Below are positions 8,142-15,730 of a stretch of 64,000 nt of DNA, in pieces (the first letter of the stretch is position 1; the number at the start of each line of letters is the position of its first letter). The notes beneath the pieces are model-generated. The model did no database searches, had not been told where the DNA came from, and saw nothing but the letters and a program-made list of their open reading frames with translations. The stretch is from Nonomuraea sediminis (GTDB lineage Bacteria > Actinomycetota > Actinomycetes > Streptosporangiales > Streptosporangiaceae): positions 496,001-560,000 of the forward strand of contig NZ_JAHDTI010000004.1 in NCBI RefSeq assembly GCF_018531495.1, given 5' to 3'. Position numbers and translations under genes: made by a program.

Positions 8142-9604
8142 CGTTCGCGGTCACCCGGCTCTCCAAGACGTACGGCGCGACCACCGCGCTGGCCTCGGTG
8201 TCACTGGAGGTACGGCCTGGCGAGGTCGTGGGCCTGATCGGCACCAACGGCGCGGGCAAATCCACGCTCATCAAGATCCTCTCAGGAGTCGTGAGGCCGA
8301 CCTCGGGCGCGCTGTCCGCCGACGGGCGCCCGCTGTTGTTCGCGAGTCCGCTGGACGCGCAGGCGGCCGGGGTGCAGACGGTGCATCAGAACATCGACGA
8401 CGGCGTGGTCTTCGGCACCACCGTCGCCGAGAACCTCGTGGTGGGCCGCGGCGGACCGTCATGGTTCGAGACGCGAGCCAGGATCCGCGCCGCCGCGTCG
8501 GCCGTGGCTCCGGACCTCGGGTTGCCGCTGGACGCCCCGGTCGAGAGCCTGCCCGCGAGCGCCAGGCAGCAGATCGTGATCGCCAGGGCGCTCGCGCGCC
8601 GGGCCCGCCTGCTGATCCTCGACGAGCCCACCTCCACGCTGTCCGCGGCCGAGGTCGACGCTCTTGTCTCCCGGGTACGCCAGGTCGCCGCCTCGGGCGT
8701 CGCGGTCCTGTACGTGTCCCACCGGCTGTCGGAGATCGAAGCCCTGTGCGACCGCGTGGTGGTGCTCAGGGACGGAAAGGTGGCCGGCACGTTCGGCGCG
8801 GCGCCGCGGCGGGCCGCGATCGTGGCGGCCATGCTCGGCCCGCACCAGGTGCCTGCCCGGCCGGTCGCCCAGGGACCCCGCAGGGAGGTGCTGGCCACCC
8901 GCGGGGTGCGGGCGGTGCCCGGCGGGCGCGAGTTCGGGTTCCGCGTGCGCGCGGGAGAGATCCTCGGCGTGACGGGCCTGGTCGGTTCGGGGAAGACGGA
9001 ACTGCTCGAACAACTCGCCGGGGTCCGGCCGCTGGTCTCGGGCGAACTGCTGCTTGAGGGCCTGCCGTACCGCCCGAAGGAGCCGAGCGACGCGTTCGCG
9101 GCGGGAGTCGCGTTCGCGGCCGAGGAGCGGGTGGCGCACGGCGTCGTGCCGGGCTGGTCCGTGCGGGCGCACGTCACGCTGCCCCGGATGCGCGCGCACA
9201 GCCGCGCCGGGCTGCTCAGCAGGCGCTCGGAGAGCGCCGCCGCCAGGAGGGTCATCGAGCTGTTCGGCGTGCGCGGGCCGGGGCCCGAGGCGCCCATCGA
9301 GTCGTTGTCCGGCGGCAACCAGCAGAAGGTCGTCGTCGGCCGCTGGCTGGACGGGGCGCCGAAGCTGCTGGTGCTCGACGAGCCGTTCCGCGGCGTCGAC
9401 GTGGGCGCCAGGGCCGACATCGGGCGCGTGGTCAGGGAACGTGCCGCCGACATGGGCGTCGTCGTCGCCTCCTCCGACCCGCAGGAGCTCGTCGACCTGG
9501 CCGACCGGGTGCTGGTGCTGCACGAAGGCGACCCCGCGGGGGAACTGGCGATCACCGAGGCCACCCAGGATCGGCTGGCCGCGCTGATGGCAGGTGCGGC
9601 ATGA
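8138..9604 (+). CDS. Sugar ABC transporter ATP-binding protein (RbsA type, two nucleotide-binding domains)
   Basis: 488-residue tandem ATPase. The first domain has Walker A 'GTNGAGKST' and Walker B 'LLILDEPTS'; the second has the altered P-loop 'GLVGSGKTE' and 'LSGGNQQKV' signature with 'LLVLDEPF'. This is the standard RbsA/MglA arrangement. GTG 8138 overlaps the stop of the binding-protein gene (GTGA), and its own stop overlaps the permease ATG. It powers import together with the permease at 9601-10569. Confidence 0.92.
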   Translation: MTFAVTRLSKTYGATTALASVSLEVRPGEVVGLIGTNGAGKSTLIKILSGVVRPTSGALSADGRPLLFASPLDAQAAGVQTVHQNIDDGVVFGTTVAENLVVGRGGPSWFETRARIRAAASAVAPDLGLPLDAPVESLPASARQQIVIARALARRARLLILDEPTSTLSAAEVDALVSRVRQVAASGVAVLYVSHRLSEIEALCDRVVVLRDGKVAGTFGAAPRRAAIVAAMLGPHQVPARPVAQGPRREVLATRGVRAVPGGREFGFRVRAGEILGVTGLVGSGKTELLEQLAGVRPLVSGELLLEGLPYRPKEPSDAFAAGVAFAAEERVAHGVVPGWSVRAHVTLPRMRAHSRAGLLSRRSESAAARRVIELFGVRGPGPEAPIESLSGGNQQKVVVGRWLDGAPKLLVLDEPFRGVDVGARADIGRVVRERAADMGVVVASSDPQELVDLADRVLVLHEGDPAGELAITEATQDRLAALMAGAA

Positions 9605-10569
9605 CCGCGGTCGCCTACCGCTACGGCCTGCTCGCCGTGCTGGCCGTCCTGCTCGTAGTCTTCTCCGTGGCCAGGCCGGTGTTCGCCACCGTGCCCAACG
9701 CGCTGGTCATCCTCCAGTCCGTGGCGGTCGTCGGCATCGTCGCGCTCGGCGTCACCGTGTCCATGACCACGGGCGGCTTCGACCTGTCGGCCGGCGCCTG
9801 CGTGGGCGCGGTCGTCATGGTGACCGCGCTGGCCATGGTCAGGTTCAACCTCACGGGCGGCACCGCCGTCGTCGTCGGGCTGCTCACCGGCCTGCTCGTC
9901 GCCGGGGTGAACGTGGTGCTGACCGTGGTGGCCAAAGTGCCCGACCTGGTCGCCACGCTCGGCACACTCTTCCTGTTCCAGGGCCTGGCACTGATCGTCA
10001 CGGGAGGCCAGTCGGTCGCGCCCGGCATGACCGTGGACGGCGCGCCCGCGCCCGGCCGGTACACCGAGGGGTTCGCCTGGCTCGGTGGCGGCACGATCGC
10101 CGCCGTGCCCGTCCCCGTGGTCGTCTTCGCCGTGCTGGCCGTGGCCGTGTACGTGCTGCTCAACCACACCAGGTGGGGCAGGGCGCTGTACGCGATCGGC
10201 GGCAACGCCGAGGCCGCCAGGCTGGCCGGCATCCGGGTCGCCCGGTACCGCGCCCTGGCGTACGCGGTGTCGGGGCTGTGCGCGGCCGTCGCCGGGATCC
10301 TGCTCTCGGCCAGGCTCGGCAGGGGCGACGTGGGCGCGGGGGACCCGTACCTGCTGCAGTCGGTGGCCGCGGCCCTCATCGGCTTCGCCGTGCTGGGAGC
10401 CAACCGGCCCAACGCGCTCGGCACCGTGGTCGGAGCGCTCTTCACCGGTGTCGTGATCAATGGCTTGACCATGCTGAACGCGCCCTACTACGCGCAGACC
10501 TTCGTCCAGGGCGCCCTGCTCGTCGGCGCGCTGGTGACCGGCTACACGCTCAGGAGGAGGATCCGGTGA
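9601..10569 (+). CDS. Sugar ABC transporter permease (RbsC type)
   Basis: 322-residue integral membrane protein with about eight to ten hydrophobic segments and the branched-chain/ribose permease pattern 'GVTVSMTTGGFDLSAGACVG' and 'ALYAIGGNAEAARLAGI', the latter being the cytoplasmic loop that contacts the ATPase. Only one permease gene is present, as in ribose systems, so it probably works as a homodimer. The last codons overlap the start of mtnK by four bases. Confidence 0.92.
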   Translation: MTAVAYRYGLLAVLAVLLVVFSVARPVFATVPNALVILQSVAVVGIVALGVTVSMTTGGFDLSAGACVGAVVMVTALAMVRFNLTGGTAVVVGLLTGLLVAGVNVVLTVVAKVPDLVATLGTLFLFQGLALIVTGGQSVAPGMTVDGAPAPGRYTEGFAWLGGGTIAAVPVPVVVFAVLAVAVYVLLNHTRWGRALYAIGGNAEAARLAGIRVARYRALAYAVSGLCAAVAGILLSARLGRGDVGAGDPYLLQSVAAALIGFAVLGANRPNALGTVVGALFTGVVINGLTMLNAPYYAQTFVQGALLVGALVTGYTLRRRIR

Positions 10570-11738
10570 GCACGCTCACGGTGGAGACGGTGCCCGCCTA
10601 CGTCGCCGCGCGGCTGCCGCGCTTCGGCGAGGTGACCCGGGTGCGGGAGGTCGGCGACGGCAACCTCAACCTGGTGTTCGTGGTCGAGGCCACCGGCGGG
10701 AACGTGGTGCTCAAGCAGGCGCTTCCGTACGTGCGGGTGGACCCGACCTGGCCCGTGACGCCGGAGCGCAACACGATCGAGGGCCGCGCGCTGGCCGTGC
10801 ACAACCGCGTCGCTCCCGGGCTGGTCCCCGGGCTCCTCGACGTCGACGCCGAGCGGCACGTGATCGCCATCGAGGATCTGTCTGACCATCGGGTCTGGCG
10901 CGGCCTGCTCAACGAGGGGCGGCGACACGACGGCGTAGCGGCCGACCTCGGCAGGTACGTGGCGAAGGTCGCGTTCGGCACCTCGGTGTTCGGCCTCGGC
11001 GCCAAGGCGCACAAGGCCGCCGTGGCGGCCTCGCCCAATCCCGAGCTGTGCGAGATCACCGAGGACCTGGTCTTCACCGAGCCGTACATCTCCCACGAGC
11101 ACAACCGGATCCTGCCGGCCAACGCGGCCGACGTCGCCGCGTACGCGGGCGACCCCGCGGTGCGCGCGGCCATCGGCGCGGCCAAGCTCACGTTCATGAC
11201 GCACGCCGAGGCTCTCGTCCACGGCGACCTGCACACCGGTTCTGTCCTGGTGCGCGAGGAACCGCACGGCACCCGCGCCTTCGACGTGGAGTTCGCCTTC
11301 TACGGCCCGGTCGGCTTCGACGTCGGCGCGCTGTGGGGCAACTACGTGCTGGCCGCCGCCCGCGCCTTCGCTCTGGGCGACGGCGAGCACGCAGCCTGGG
11401 TGCTGGCACAGGCGACCGAGACCTGGCGGAGCTTCGCCGACGAGCTGACCGCGCTGTGGCCGGGCCGGGCCGACCCGCGGATCATCGACCTGGAGCCCTA
11501 CCTGGCCAAGGTGTACGGCGACGCCGTCACGTTCGCCGCCGCCAAGGCCGCCCGCCGGGTGATCGGCTTCTCCTCGGTCAGCGACATCGAGTCCCTGCAA
11601 CAGGACCTGCGCGTGCGCGCCATCCGTGCGGTGCTCGCCGCCGCCAGGCTCCTGCTCGTCGAGGACGTACGGCACAGCGAGCCGAAACCGTTGTTCGACC
11701 GGGTCGGTCTGCTCCTCGCGGAGGCGGACGGCCGATGA
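10566..11738 (+). CDS. mtnK: S-methyl-5-thioribose kinase
   Basis: 390-residue kinase of the aminoglycoside phosphotransferase/protein-kinase-like fold. It phosphorylates 5-methylthioribose at O1, making the substrate of MtnA. Visible elements: glycine-rich loop 'GDGNLNLVF', lysine in 'VVLKQ', catalytic loop 'HGDLHTGSV' beginning at His219, and the metal-binding 'DVEFAFYGP' with the Asp-x-Glu pattern typical of MtnK. GTG 10566 overlaps the permease stop (GTGA), so kinase and importer are made together. The same family can phosphorylate 5-deoxyribose, which remains an alternative substrate. Confidence 0.93.
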   Translation: MSTLTVETVPAYVAARLPRFGEVTRVREVGDGNLNLVFVVEATGGNVVLKQALPYVRVDPTWPVTPERNTIEGRALAVHNRVAPGLVPGLLDVDAERHVIAIEDLSDHRVWRGLLNEGRRHDGVAADLGRYVAKVAFGTSVFGLGAKAHKAAVAASPNPELCEITEDLVFTEPYISHEHNRILPANAADVAAYAGDPAVRAAIGAAKLTFMTHAEALVHGDLHTGSVLVREEPHGTRAFDVEFAFYGPVGFDVGALWGNYVLAAARAFALGDGEHAAWVLAQATETWRSFADELTALWPGRADPRIIDLEPYLAKVYGDAVTFAAAKAARRVIGFSSVSDIESLQQDLRVRAIRAVLAAARLLLVEDVRHSEPKPLFDRVGLLLAEADGR

Positions 11739-12151
11739 TCGGCGACCTGGGCGCCGAGGACTTCGACCGCCTGATCGAGGCGGCCAGGCAGGTGGTCGAG
11801 TCGGCCAGGTCGAGCCCCGCGGAGCCGCCCGAGACGCGCAACGAGGCGGGCGATCAGCTGGTGCGCGCGGCGGCCGTGCTGACGGACGGCGGCGTCGGCA
11901 TCCAGTCGCTCGACCTGGATCCGCGGGCGATGCGGCTGGACTCCCACGACCTGGCGGAACGCATCCGCGGCACCGTCAACCAGGCGCTGCGCGGCCTGAC
12001 AGGTCCGGCGAGTCAGCAGGCCGTACCCGACCTGGACCGGCTGGCGGCGGAGCTGCACGAACTCCAGGACCTGTCCGTCCATCAGCTCGGCGTCTTCGCC
12101 GACACGATCAACGACGTGCTCAGACAGTTGGAACGGGGGAGCGAGCGGTGA
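11735..12151 (+). CDS. YbaB/EbfC-like small protein
   Basis: 138-residue protein starting at ATG 11735, whose TGA overlap with the end of mtnK (ATGA) couples them. The segment 'IQSLDLDPRAMRLDSHDLAE' followed by 'RIRGTVNQALRGL' resembles the dimerisation core of YbaB/EbfC nucleoid-associated proteins. YbaB-like proteins often accompany WXG100/EspC genes in actinobacterial type VII secretion-linked clusters, and the next gene is of that kind. Assignment is by pattern and context only. Confidence 0.6.
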   Translation: MIGDLGAEDFDRLIEAARQVVESARSSPAEPPETRNEAGDQLVRAAAVLTDGGVGIQSLDLDPRAMRLDSHDLAERIRGTVNQALRGLTGPASQQAVPDLDRLAAELHELQDLSVHQLGVFADTINDVLRQLERGSER

Positions 12152-12447
12152 CGTACTTCGAGATCAGGAAGGACACCCTGGAAAAGGCGGGGGGTTGGCT
12201 GGGCGGCACGGCCACGGACTTACGCGGCGCACTGGACGAGCTGCGCGGGGCCATCGCGGAGGCCGGCCCGATCCCGCAGAACGACGACGTGAGCGCCATG
12301 ATCGCGGCCGCGTGCCAGACCATCCACGAGATCGCGATGGGCTCGGTCGAATCAGCGGTCACCGAACTCGGCGGCCACGGCGAACTGCTCACCAAAATGG
12401 CCGCCACGTACGAGGAAGCCGACCTGGCAGGCGCGTCGTGGGTGTGA
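12148..12447 (+). CDS. EspC/WXG100-like type VII secretion target
   Basis: 99-residue, Cys-containing, mostly alpha-helical protein starting at GTG 12148 (GTGA overlap with the previous gene). Two long helices separated near residue 45 and a C-terminal 'YEEAD' (Tyr88 to Asp92) fit the YxxxD/E export signal of the type VII secretion system. The pattern resembles ESX secretion-associated EspC-family proteins. No ESX core genes (EccC and so on) lie in this window, so export would depend on a system elsewhere. Confidence 0.6.
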   Translation: MTYFEIRKDTLEKAGGWLGGTATDLRGALDELRGAIAEAGPIPQNDDVSAMIAAACQTIHEIAMGSVESAVTELGGHGELLTKMAATYEEADLAGASWV

Positions 12448-12929
12448 GACTGCCCTCGGAGCTGGCGGTGCTGCTGAACGAGCTGGGCTTCCTCTGGCCG
12501 GAGGTCGACGAGCAGTCGCTCTACCGGATGGCCGTCGCGTGGATCGAGTTCGGCGGCCGTCTCGGCGGAGTGACCGAGTGGGCGGACGACGCCGCCAGAG
12601 CCGTACGCGACCACAACGAGGGGCCCGCCATCGGCGCGTTCCTGTCGGCCTGGACGGAGGAGAACGCCCCGCGCACGGTCGCGTCGGAAGGGGTGACAGG
12701 AGCCCGGGTCACCGCTGTTTCCCTGGTCGTGTGTGCCGCGCTCGTGCTCGCACTCAAGATCGTGATCATCGTGCAGCTGTCCGCGCTGCTGGTCAGGATC
12801 GGACTGGCTCTGGCCTCCTCGGCGGCGACCGCTGGAGGGTCGCTGCTGTCGATCCCGCTGCACAAGAAGCTGACCGGCGTGCTGGTGAACCTGTCGATGA
12901 ACCAGACCTCCCGGGTGCTGGTTGCCTAG
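12444..12929 (+). CDS. WXG100-like N-terminal domain protein with membrane segments
   Basis: 161-residue protein; GTG 12444 overlaps the previous stop (GTGA), with GTG 12438 also possible. Residues 1-70 ('ELGFLWPEVDEQSLYRMAVA', 'W' repeated, then a helical stretch to 'FLSAWTEE') resemble the N-terminal WXG100-like domain of actinobacterial polymorphic toxins of the CpnT type. Residues 85-145 are strongly hydrophobic, one or two membrane helices as in those proteins. In typical toxins this domain continues into a C-terminal toxin; here the frame ends and a separate gene follows. Confidence 0.6.
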   Translation: MRLPSELAVLLNELGFLWPEVDEQSLYRMAVAWIEFGGRLGGVTEWADDAARAVRDHNEGPAIGAFLSAWTEENAPRTVASEGVTGARVTAVSLVVCAALVLALKIVIIVQLSALLVRIGLALASSAATAGGSLLSIPLHKKLTGVLVNLSMNQTSRVLVA

Positions 12930-13392
12930 GGTTCCTGCCGGCGCGGCCGGATTCATCGCGCGCCGGGCGGCCAGGTTCTTCCGCAGGGCGCGGCCGGTGC
13001 CGCTCAGCCGCATGATCGGCGACGCGCGGCGCAGCGGCGGGTTCTCCTGGTCCCCGGCGACCGGCCGCCGGCCGGTCAAGGGCTACATGGTGGCCACGAC
13101 CGGGCGCACCGCCCAGTTCCCCGAGAGCATCCTCGACGATCCCGACGCCGCGGCGCGGGCCATCGACCGATATCTCCACGACAACCGGGACATCTTCGAG
13201 AACCGCAAGGACATCTACCTGGGCTGCTGGATCGAAGACGGAAAGATGTGGCTGGAGCCGTCCATGAACATCCCCCGGCGGGCCAAGGCGATCAGGCTGG
13301 CCAGGGAGACGGACCAGATCGCCATCTACGATGTCAGGACCCGGGGTTACATCGACACGGGAGGTGCCGGTGGCTTTCTTCAGGAGACGTAA
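12922..13392 (+). CDS. Toxin-like C-terminal domain protein (function unknown)
   Basis: 156 residues from TTG 12922, overlapping the preceding stop by eight bases. A basic N-terminus (RR-rich) precedes a compact domain: 'VKGYMVATTGRTAQFPESIL', a helix around 'RAIDRYLHDNRDIF', then 'YLGCWIEDGKMWLEPSMNIP' and 'ARETDQIAIYDV' with a terminal 'TGGAGG'. I have seen this arrangement as a C-terminal domain of long secreted WXG-type proteins, which suggests that it was, or still is, the effector half of a split protein. I cannot name an activity. Confidence 0.55.
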   Translation: MPRVPAGAAGFIARRAARFFRRARPVPLSRMIGDARRSGGFSWSPATGRRPVKGYMVATTGRTAQFPESILDDPDAAARAIDRYLHDNRDIFENRKDIYLGCWIEDGKMWLEPSMNIPRRAKAIRLARETDQIAIYDVRTRGYIDTGGAGGFLQET

Positions 13393-13516
13393 GATCCACG
13401 CGCCGCTGCCGGAAGGGTATTTCGACCTGCCGGAGGAGGAACGGCTGGCGTGGGCGAAGGAGCTGGCCGAAGAGCTCAGGAAGGAGCGCGACGGCCAGCG
13501 GGAGGACGACGACTAA
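13370..13516 (+). CDS. Small charged protein of unknown function
   Basis: 48 residues from GTG 13370, placed six bases after GGGAGG. Sequence begins 'AFFRRRKIHAPLPEGYFDLP' and ends in an acidic-basic helix (ELAEELRKE). It overlaps the toxin-like gene by 23 bases in another frame and its TAA overlaps the TAG of convergent mtnB. The close coupling suggests an accessory or immunity-like partner of the preceding gene, but there is no homology evidence. Confidence 0.5.
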   Translation: MAFFRRRKIHAPLPEGYFDLPEEERLAWAKELAEELRKERDGQREDDD

Positions 13517-14142
13517 CCGGTCGCCAGAGCGTAGGCGAGCAGCCATTCCACGCATTCGGTGATGTGCCGCGCGTGCTTCAGGTCCGTGCCCCAGGCGTAC
13601 AGGCCGTGCGAGGCCACGATGACCGCGGGCGTGCGCGGATCGTAGGACTCCTCGAACCGGTCGCCGAGTTCGGCCATGTCCTGGCTGTTGCCGATCACCG
13701 GGATCGTCACCTCGTCGCCGTGGGCCAGCCGGCCGATGCCCTTCAGCGTCTCCACGTCGCGCAGCCGTACCCCGGCGGGCCAGCGATGCCCGGCGATCAC
13801 CGCGTTGAGAGCGTGCACGTGCACCACCGCGTCGGCGCCCGTCAGGGCTGCCACACGCGCGTGCAGCCCGGCCTCCGCCGACGGCCGCAGCGGCTCGACC
13901 CCCGAGATCTCGATCGCTTCGCCGTGCGGTCCGACCACGGCCACGTCCGTGGGCAGCAGCTCACCCTTGTCCAGGCCGCTCGCGGTGACGGCCAGGCGCA
14001 GCGGGTCGCGGGAGACCACCTCGGAGATGTTGCCCGAGGTGCCGCGCATCCAGCCGATCCCGGTGAAGCGGGCCGCCTCGACCGCCAGCCGGGCTCCCGC
14101 CGCGTGCACCGCGTCGGCGGTGGAACCGGTGTCGACACTCAT
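13513..14142 (-). CDS. mtnB: Methylthioribulose-1-phosphate dehydratase
   Basis: 209-residue class II aldolase-fold zinc enzyme that dehydrates 5-methylthioribulose 1-phosphate. The catalytic region 'GTSGNISEV' and metal-binding histidines in 'VVHVHALNAV' and 'ASHGLYAWG' are visible; the short length and 'GTSGN' fit MtnB. Its start overlaps the stop of mtnC by four bases, placing it last in the leftward operon from 21037. A 5-deoxyribulose-phosphate aldolase (DrdA) belongs to the same superfamily, but the neighbouring mtnC and mtnD favour MtnB. Confidence 0.9.
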   Translation of the reverse strand: MSVDTGSTADAVHAAGARLAVEAARFTGIGWMRGTSGNISEVVSRDPLRLAVTASGLDKGELLPTDVAVVGPHGEAIEISGVEPLRPSAEAGLHARVAALTGADAVVHVHALNAVIAGHRWPAGVRLRDVETLKGIGRLAHGDEVTIPVIGNSQDMAELGDRFEESYDPRTPAVIVASHGLYAWGTDLKHARHITECVEWLLAYALATG

Positions 14143-14786
14143 GCGATCTCCTCGAAGGACGTGATGACGGGGTGCGGGCCGAAGGGCGCCGCGCTGTTCG
14201 GCTCTCCCGGCCTGCGCACGCCGGTGGTCCGCCACCCGGCGGTGGCCGCGGCGTCGAGCTCGGCCGGGACGTCCGACAGGAACAGCAGGCCGGTCGGGTC
14301 GCCGAGCGTCTCGGCGATCCGCGCGTAGGAGGCGGGTTCCCGCTTCGGACCGGCGTTGACCGTGTCGAACCAGTGGCTGACCAGCACCGACAGGTCTCCG
14401 TAGTCCGTGTGCGCGAACCAGGGCCGCTGGCTGTCGACCGAGCCGGAGGAGAACACCGCCAGCGTGCGCCCCGCCGCGTGCCAGGCACGCAGCGCGGGCG
14501 GCACGTCGGCGAAGAAATGGGCCTTGAGCTCGCCCGCGGCGAACCCCGCAGCCCAGATCCGCCCCTGCAGCGTCTTGAGCGGCGTGGCCTTGACGTCCGC
14601 GTCCATCCACCCGTGCAGGATCTTGACGGCCTCCTCGGTCGTCGCCGCGCCGATCTCGGCCACGGCCGGGTCGCCGGGATGGGCGTCGATCCATGGGCCC
14701 AGCCTCGGCCGGGCGTAGGAGTACAGCCCCACGTGCACGGACTCGGTGGAGCTCGTCGTGCCTTCGATGTCGAGCACGATGGTCAT
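14139..14786 (-). CDS. mtnC: Acireductone synthase (enolase-phosphatase)
   Basis: 215-residue HAD-superfamily enzyme that enolises and dephosphorylates 2,3-diketo-5-methylthiopentyl-1-phosphate to the acireductone used by MtnD. Motif I is 'LDIEGTTSS' with Asp6 and Glu8, as is typical for MtnC; 'VFSSGSVDSQ' is motif II, 'NAGPKREPASY' carries the motif III Lys and 'FLSDVPAELDAA' motif IV. Both ends overlap neighbours by four bases. Together with MtnB it marks the pathway unambiguously as methionine salvage. Confidence 0.95.
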   Translation of the reverse strand: MTIVLDIEGTTSSTESVHVGLYSYARPRLGPWIDAHPGDPAVAEIGAATTEEAVKILHGWMDADVKATPLKTLQGRIWAAGFAAGELKAHFFADVPPALRAWHAAGRTLAVFSSGSVDSQRPWFAHTDYGDLSVLVSHWFDTVNAGPKREPASYARIAETLGDPTGLLFLSDVPAELDAAATAGWRTTGVRRPGEPNSAAPFGPHPVITSFEEIA

Positions 14787-15730
14787 CGGGTGAGCACCTC
14801 CACGAAGTCGGCCACGAACCTGCGCGAGTCGACGGCGGTGATCACGCGCGTGTCCGGCGCCGGCTCGTAGGGGAAGGCAGGGGGCAGCCCGTCGTGCGTG
14901 CGCATCAGCCTGGCTCTGGACAGGAAACCGTCGCTGCGCACATTGACCGGGCCTTCCACGTGGGCGGTGGCGAAGCCGGGATCCAGCAGCACGCCGGCCG
15001 CCAGCGGGTCATGCAACGGGATGATCCGCCTGCCCCACTCGTTCTGGTAGAAGTCCAGGTACGCCTCGAGGATGTCGGTCGCGAACCTGGCCCTGGGCGT
15101 GCCCGCGGCCCGGAGCGCGGCGATGGCCCGCTCGTCCAGGATCGTGCCGGCCGTCACGTTCACGCCGACCATGACGAGTTCGTTGCGGGGGGCGGAGAAG
15201 ACCGCCCGCGCCGCCTCCGGGTCGTTGTTGACGTTGGCGTCGATCATCAGCAGCGTGCCGGGCTCGCCATACGGTCCAGAACCGCCCATGACCACCACCG
15301 AGCGGTACTTCGTGAACAGCTCGGGGTCCAGGCGCAGGGCCAGGCCCAGGTTGGTGAGCGGGCCGAGGGCCAGCAGGTCCAGCTCGCCCGGGCTCTGGTT
15401 CGCCAGCCGTACCAGCAGCTCGGGGGCGGACTCGGCGGCCACCGCCGGCAGCGGGCGGTCGCGGCCGAGGTCGCCGAGGCCGTCCTTGCCGTGCACGTAG
15501 CCGGCGATGTGCGCCGCGCCGCGCAGGGGCTCCGCGGCGCCACGGGCCACCGGGACGTCGAGGCCGAGCAGGCGCCCGACATAGCCGATGTTGCGGGTGG
15601 CGTCCTCCTCGGTGCAGTTGCCGAACACCGAGGTGATCGCGACGATCTCGGCGTCGTCCCTGCCTGCCAGGTACAGCAGGGTATGGGCGTCATCGATACC
15701 GGTGTCCGTGTCGACCACGACGCGTCTCAC
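14783..15730 (-). CDS. Inosine-uridine-type nucleoside hydrolase (candidate methylthioadenosine hydrolase)
   Basis: 315-residue member of the IunH nucleoside hydrolase family. The N-terminal calcium-binding 'DTDTGIDDA' (Asp7, Asp9, Asp13/14), the 'ALGPLTNLGLAL' segment and the late 'PLHDPLAAG' His-Asp pair are present. Known members cut the N-glycosidic bond of ribonucleosides. Here it is coupled by four-base overlaps between mtnC and mtnA and there is no MtnN (Pfs) or MtnP gene in the window, so I infer that it releases adenine from imported methylthioadenosine or a similar 5'-modified nucleoside. General purine-nucleoside salvage is the alternative. Confidence 0.88.
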   Translation of the reverse strand: MRRVVVDTDTGIDDAHTLLYLAGRDDAEIVAITSVFGNCTEEDATRNIGYVGRLLGLDVPVARGAAEPLRGAAHIAGYVHGKDGLGDLGRDRPLPAVAAESAPELLVRLANQSPGELDLLALGPLTNLGLALRLDPELFTKYRSVVVMGGSGPYGEPGTLLMIDANVNNDPEAARAVFSAPRNELVMVGVNVTAGTILDERAIAALRAAGTPRARFATDILEAYLDFYQNEWGRRIIPLHDPLAAGVLLDPGFATAHVEGPVNVRSDGFLSRARLMRTHDGLPPAFPYEPAPDTRVITAVDSRRFVADFVEVLTR

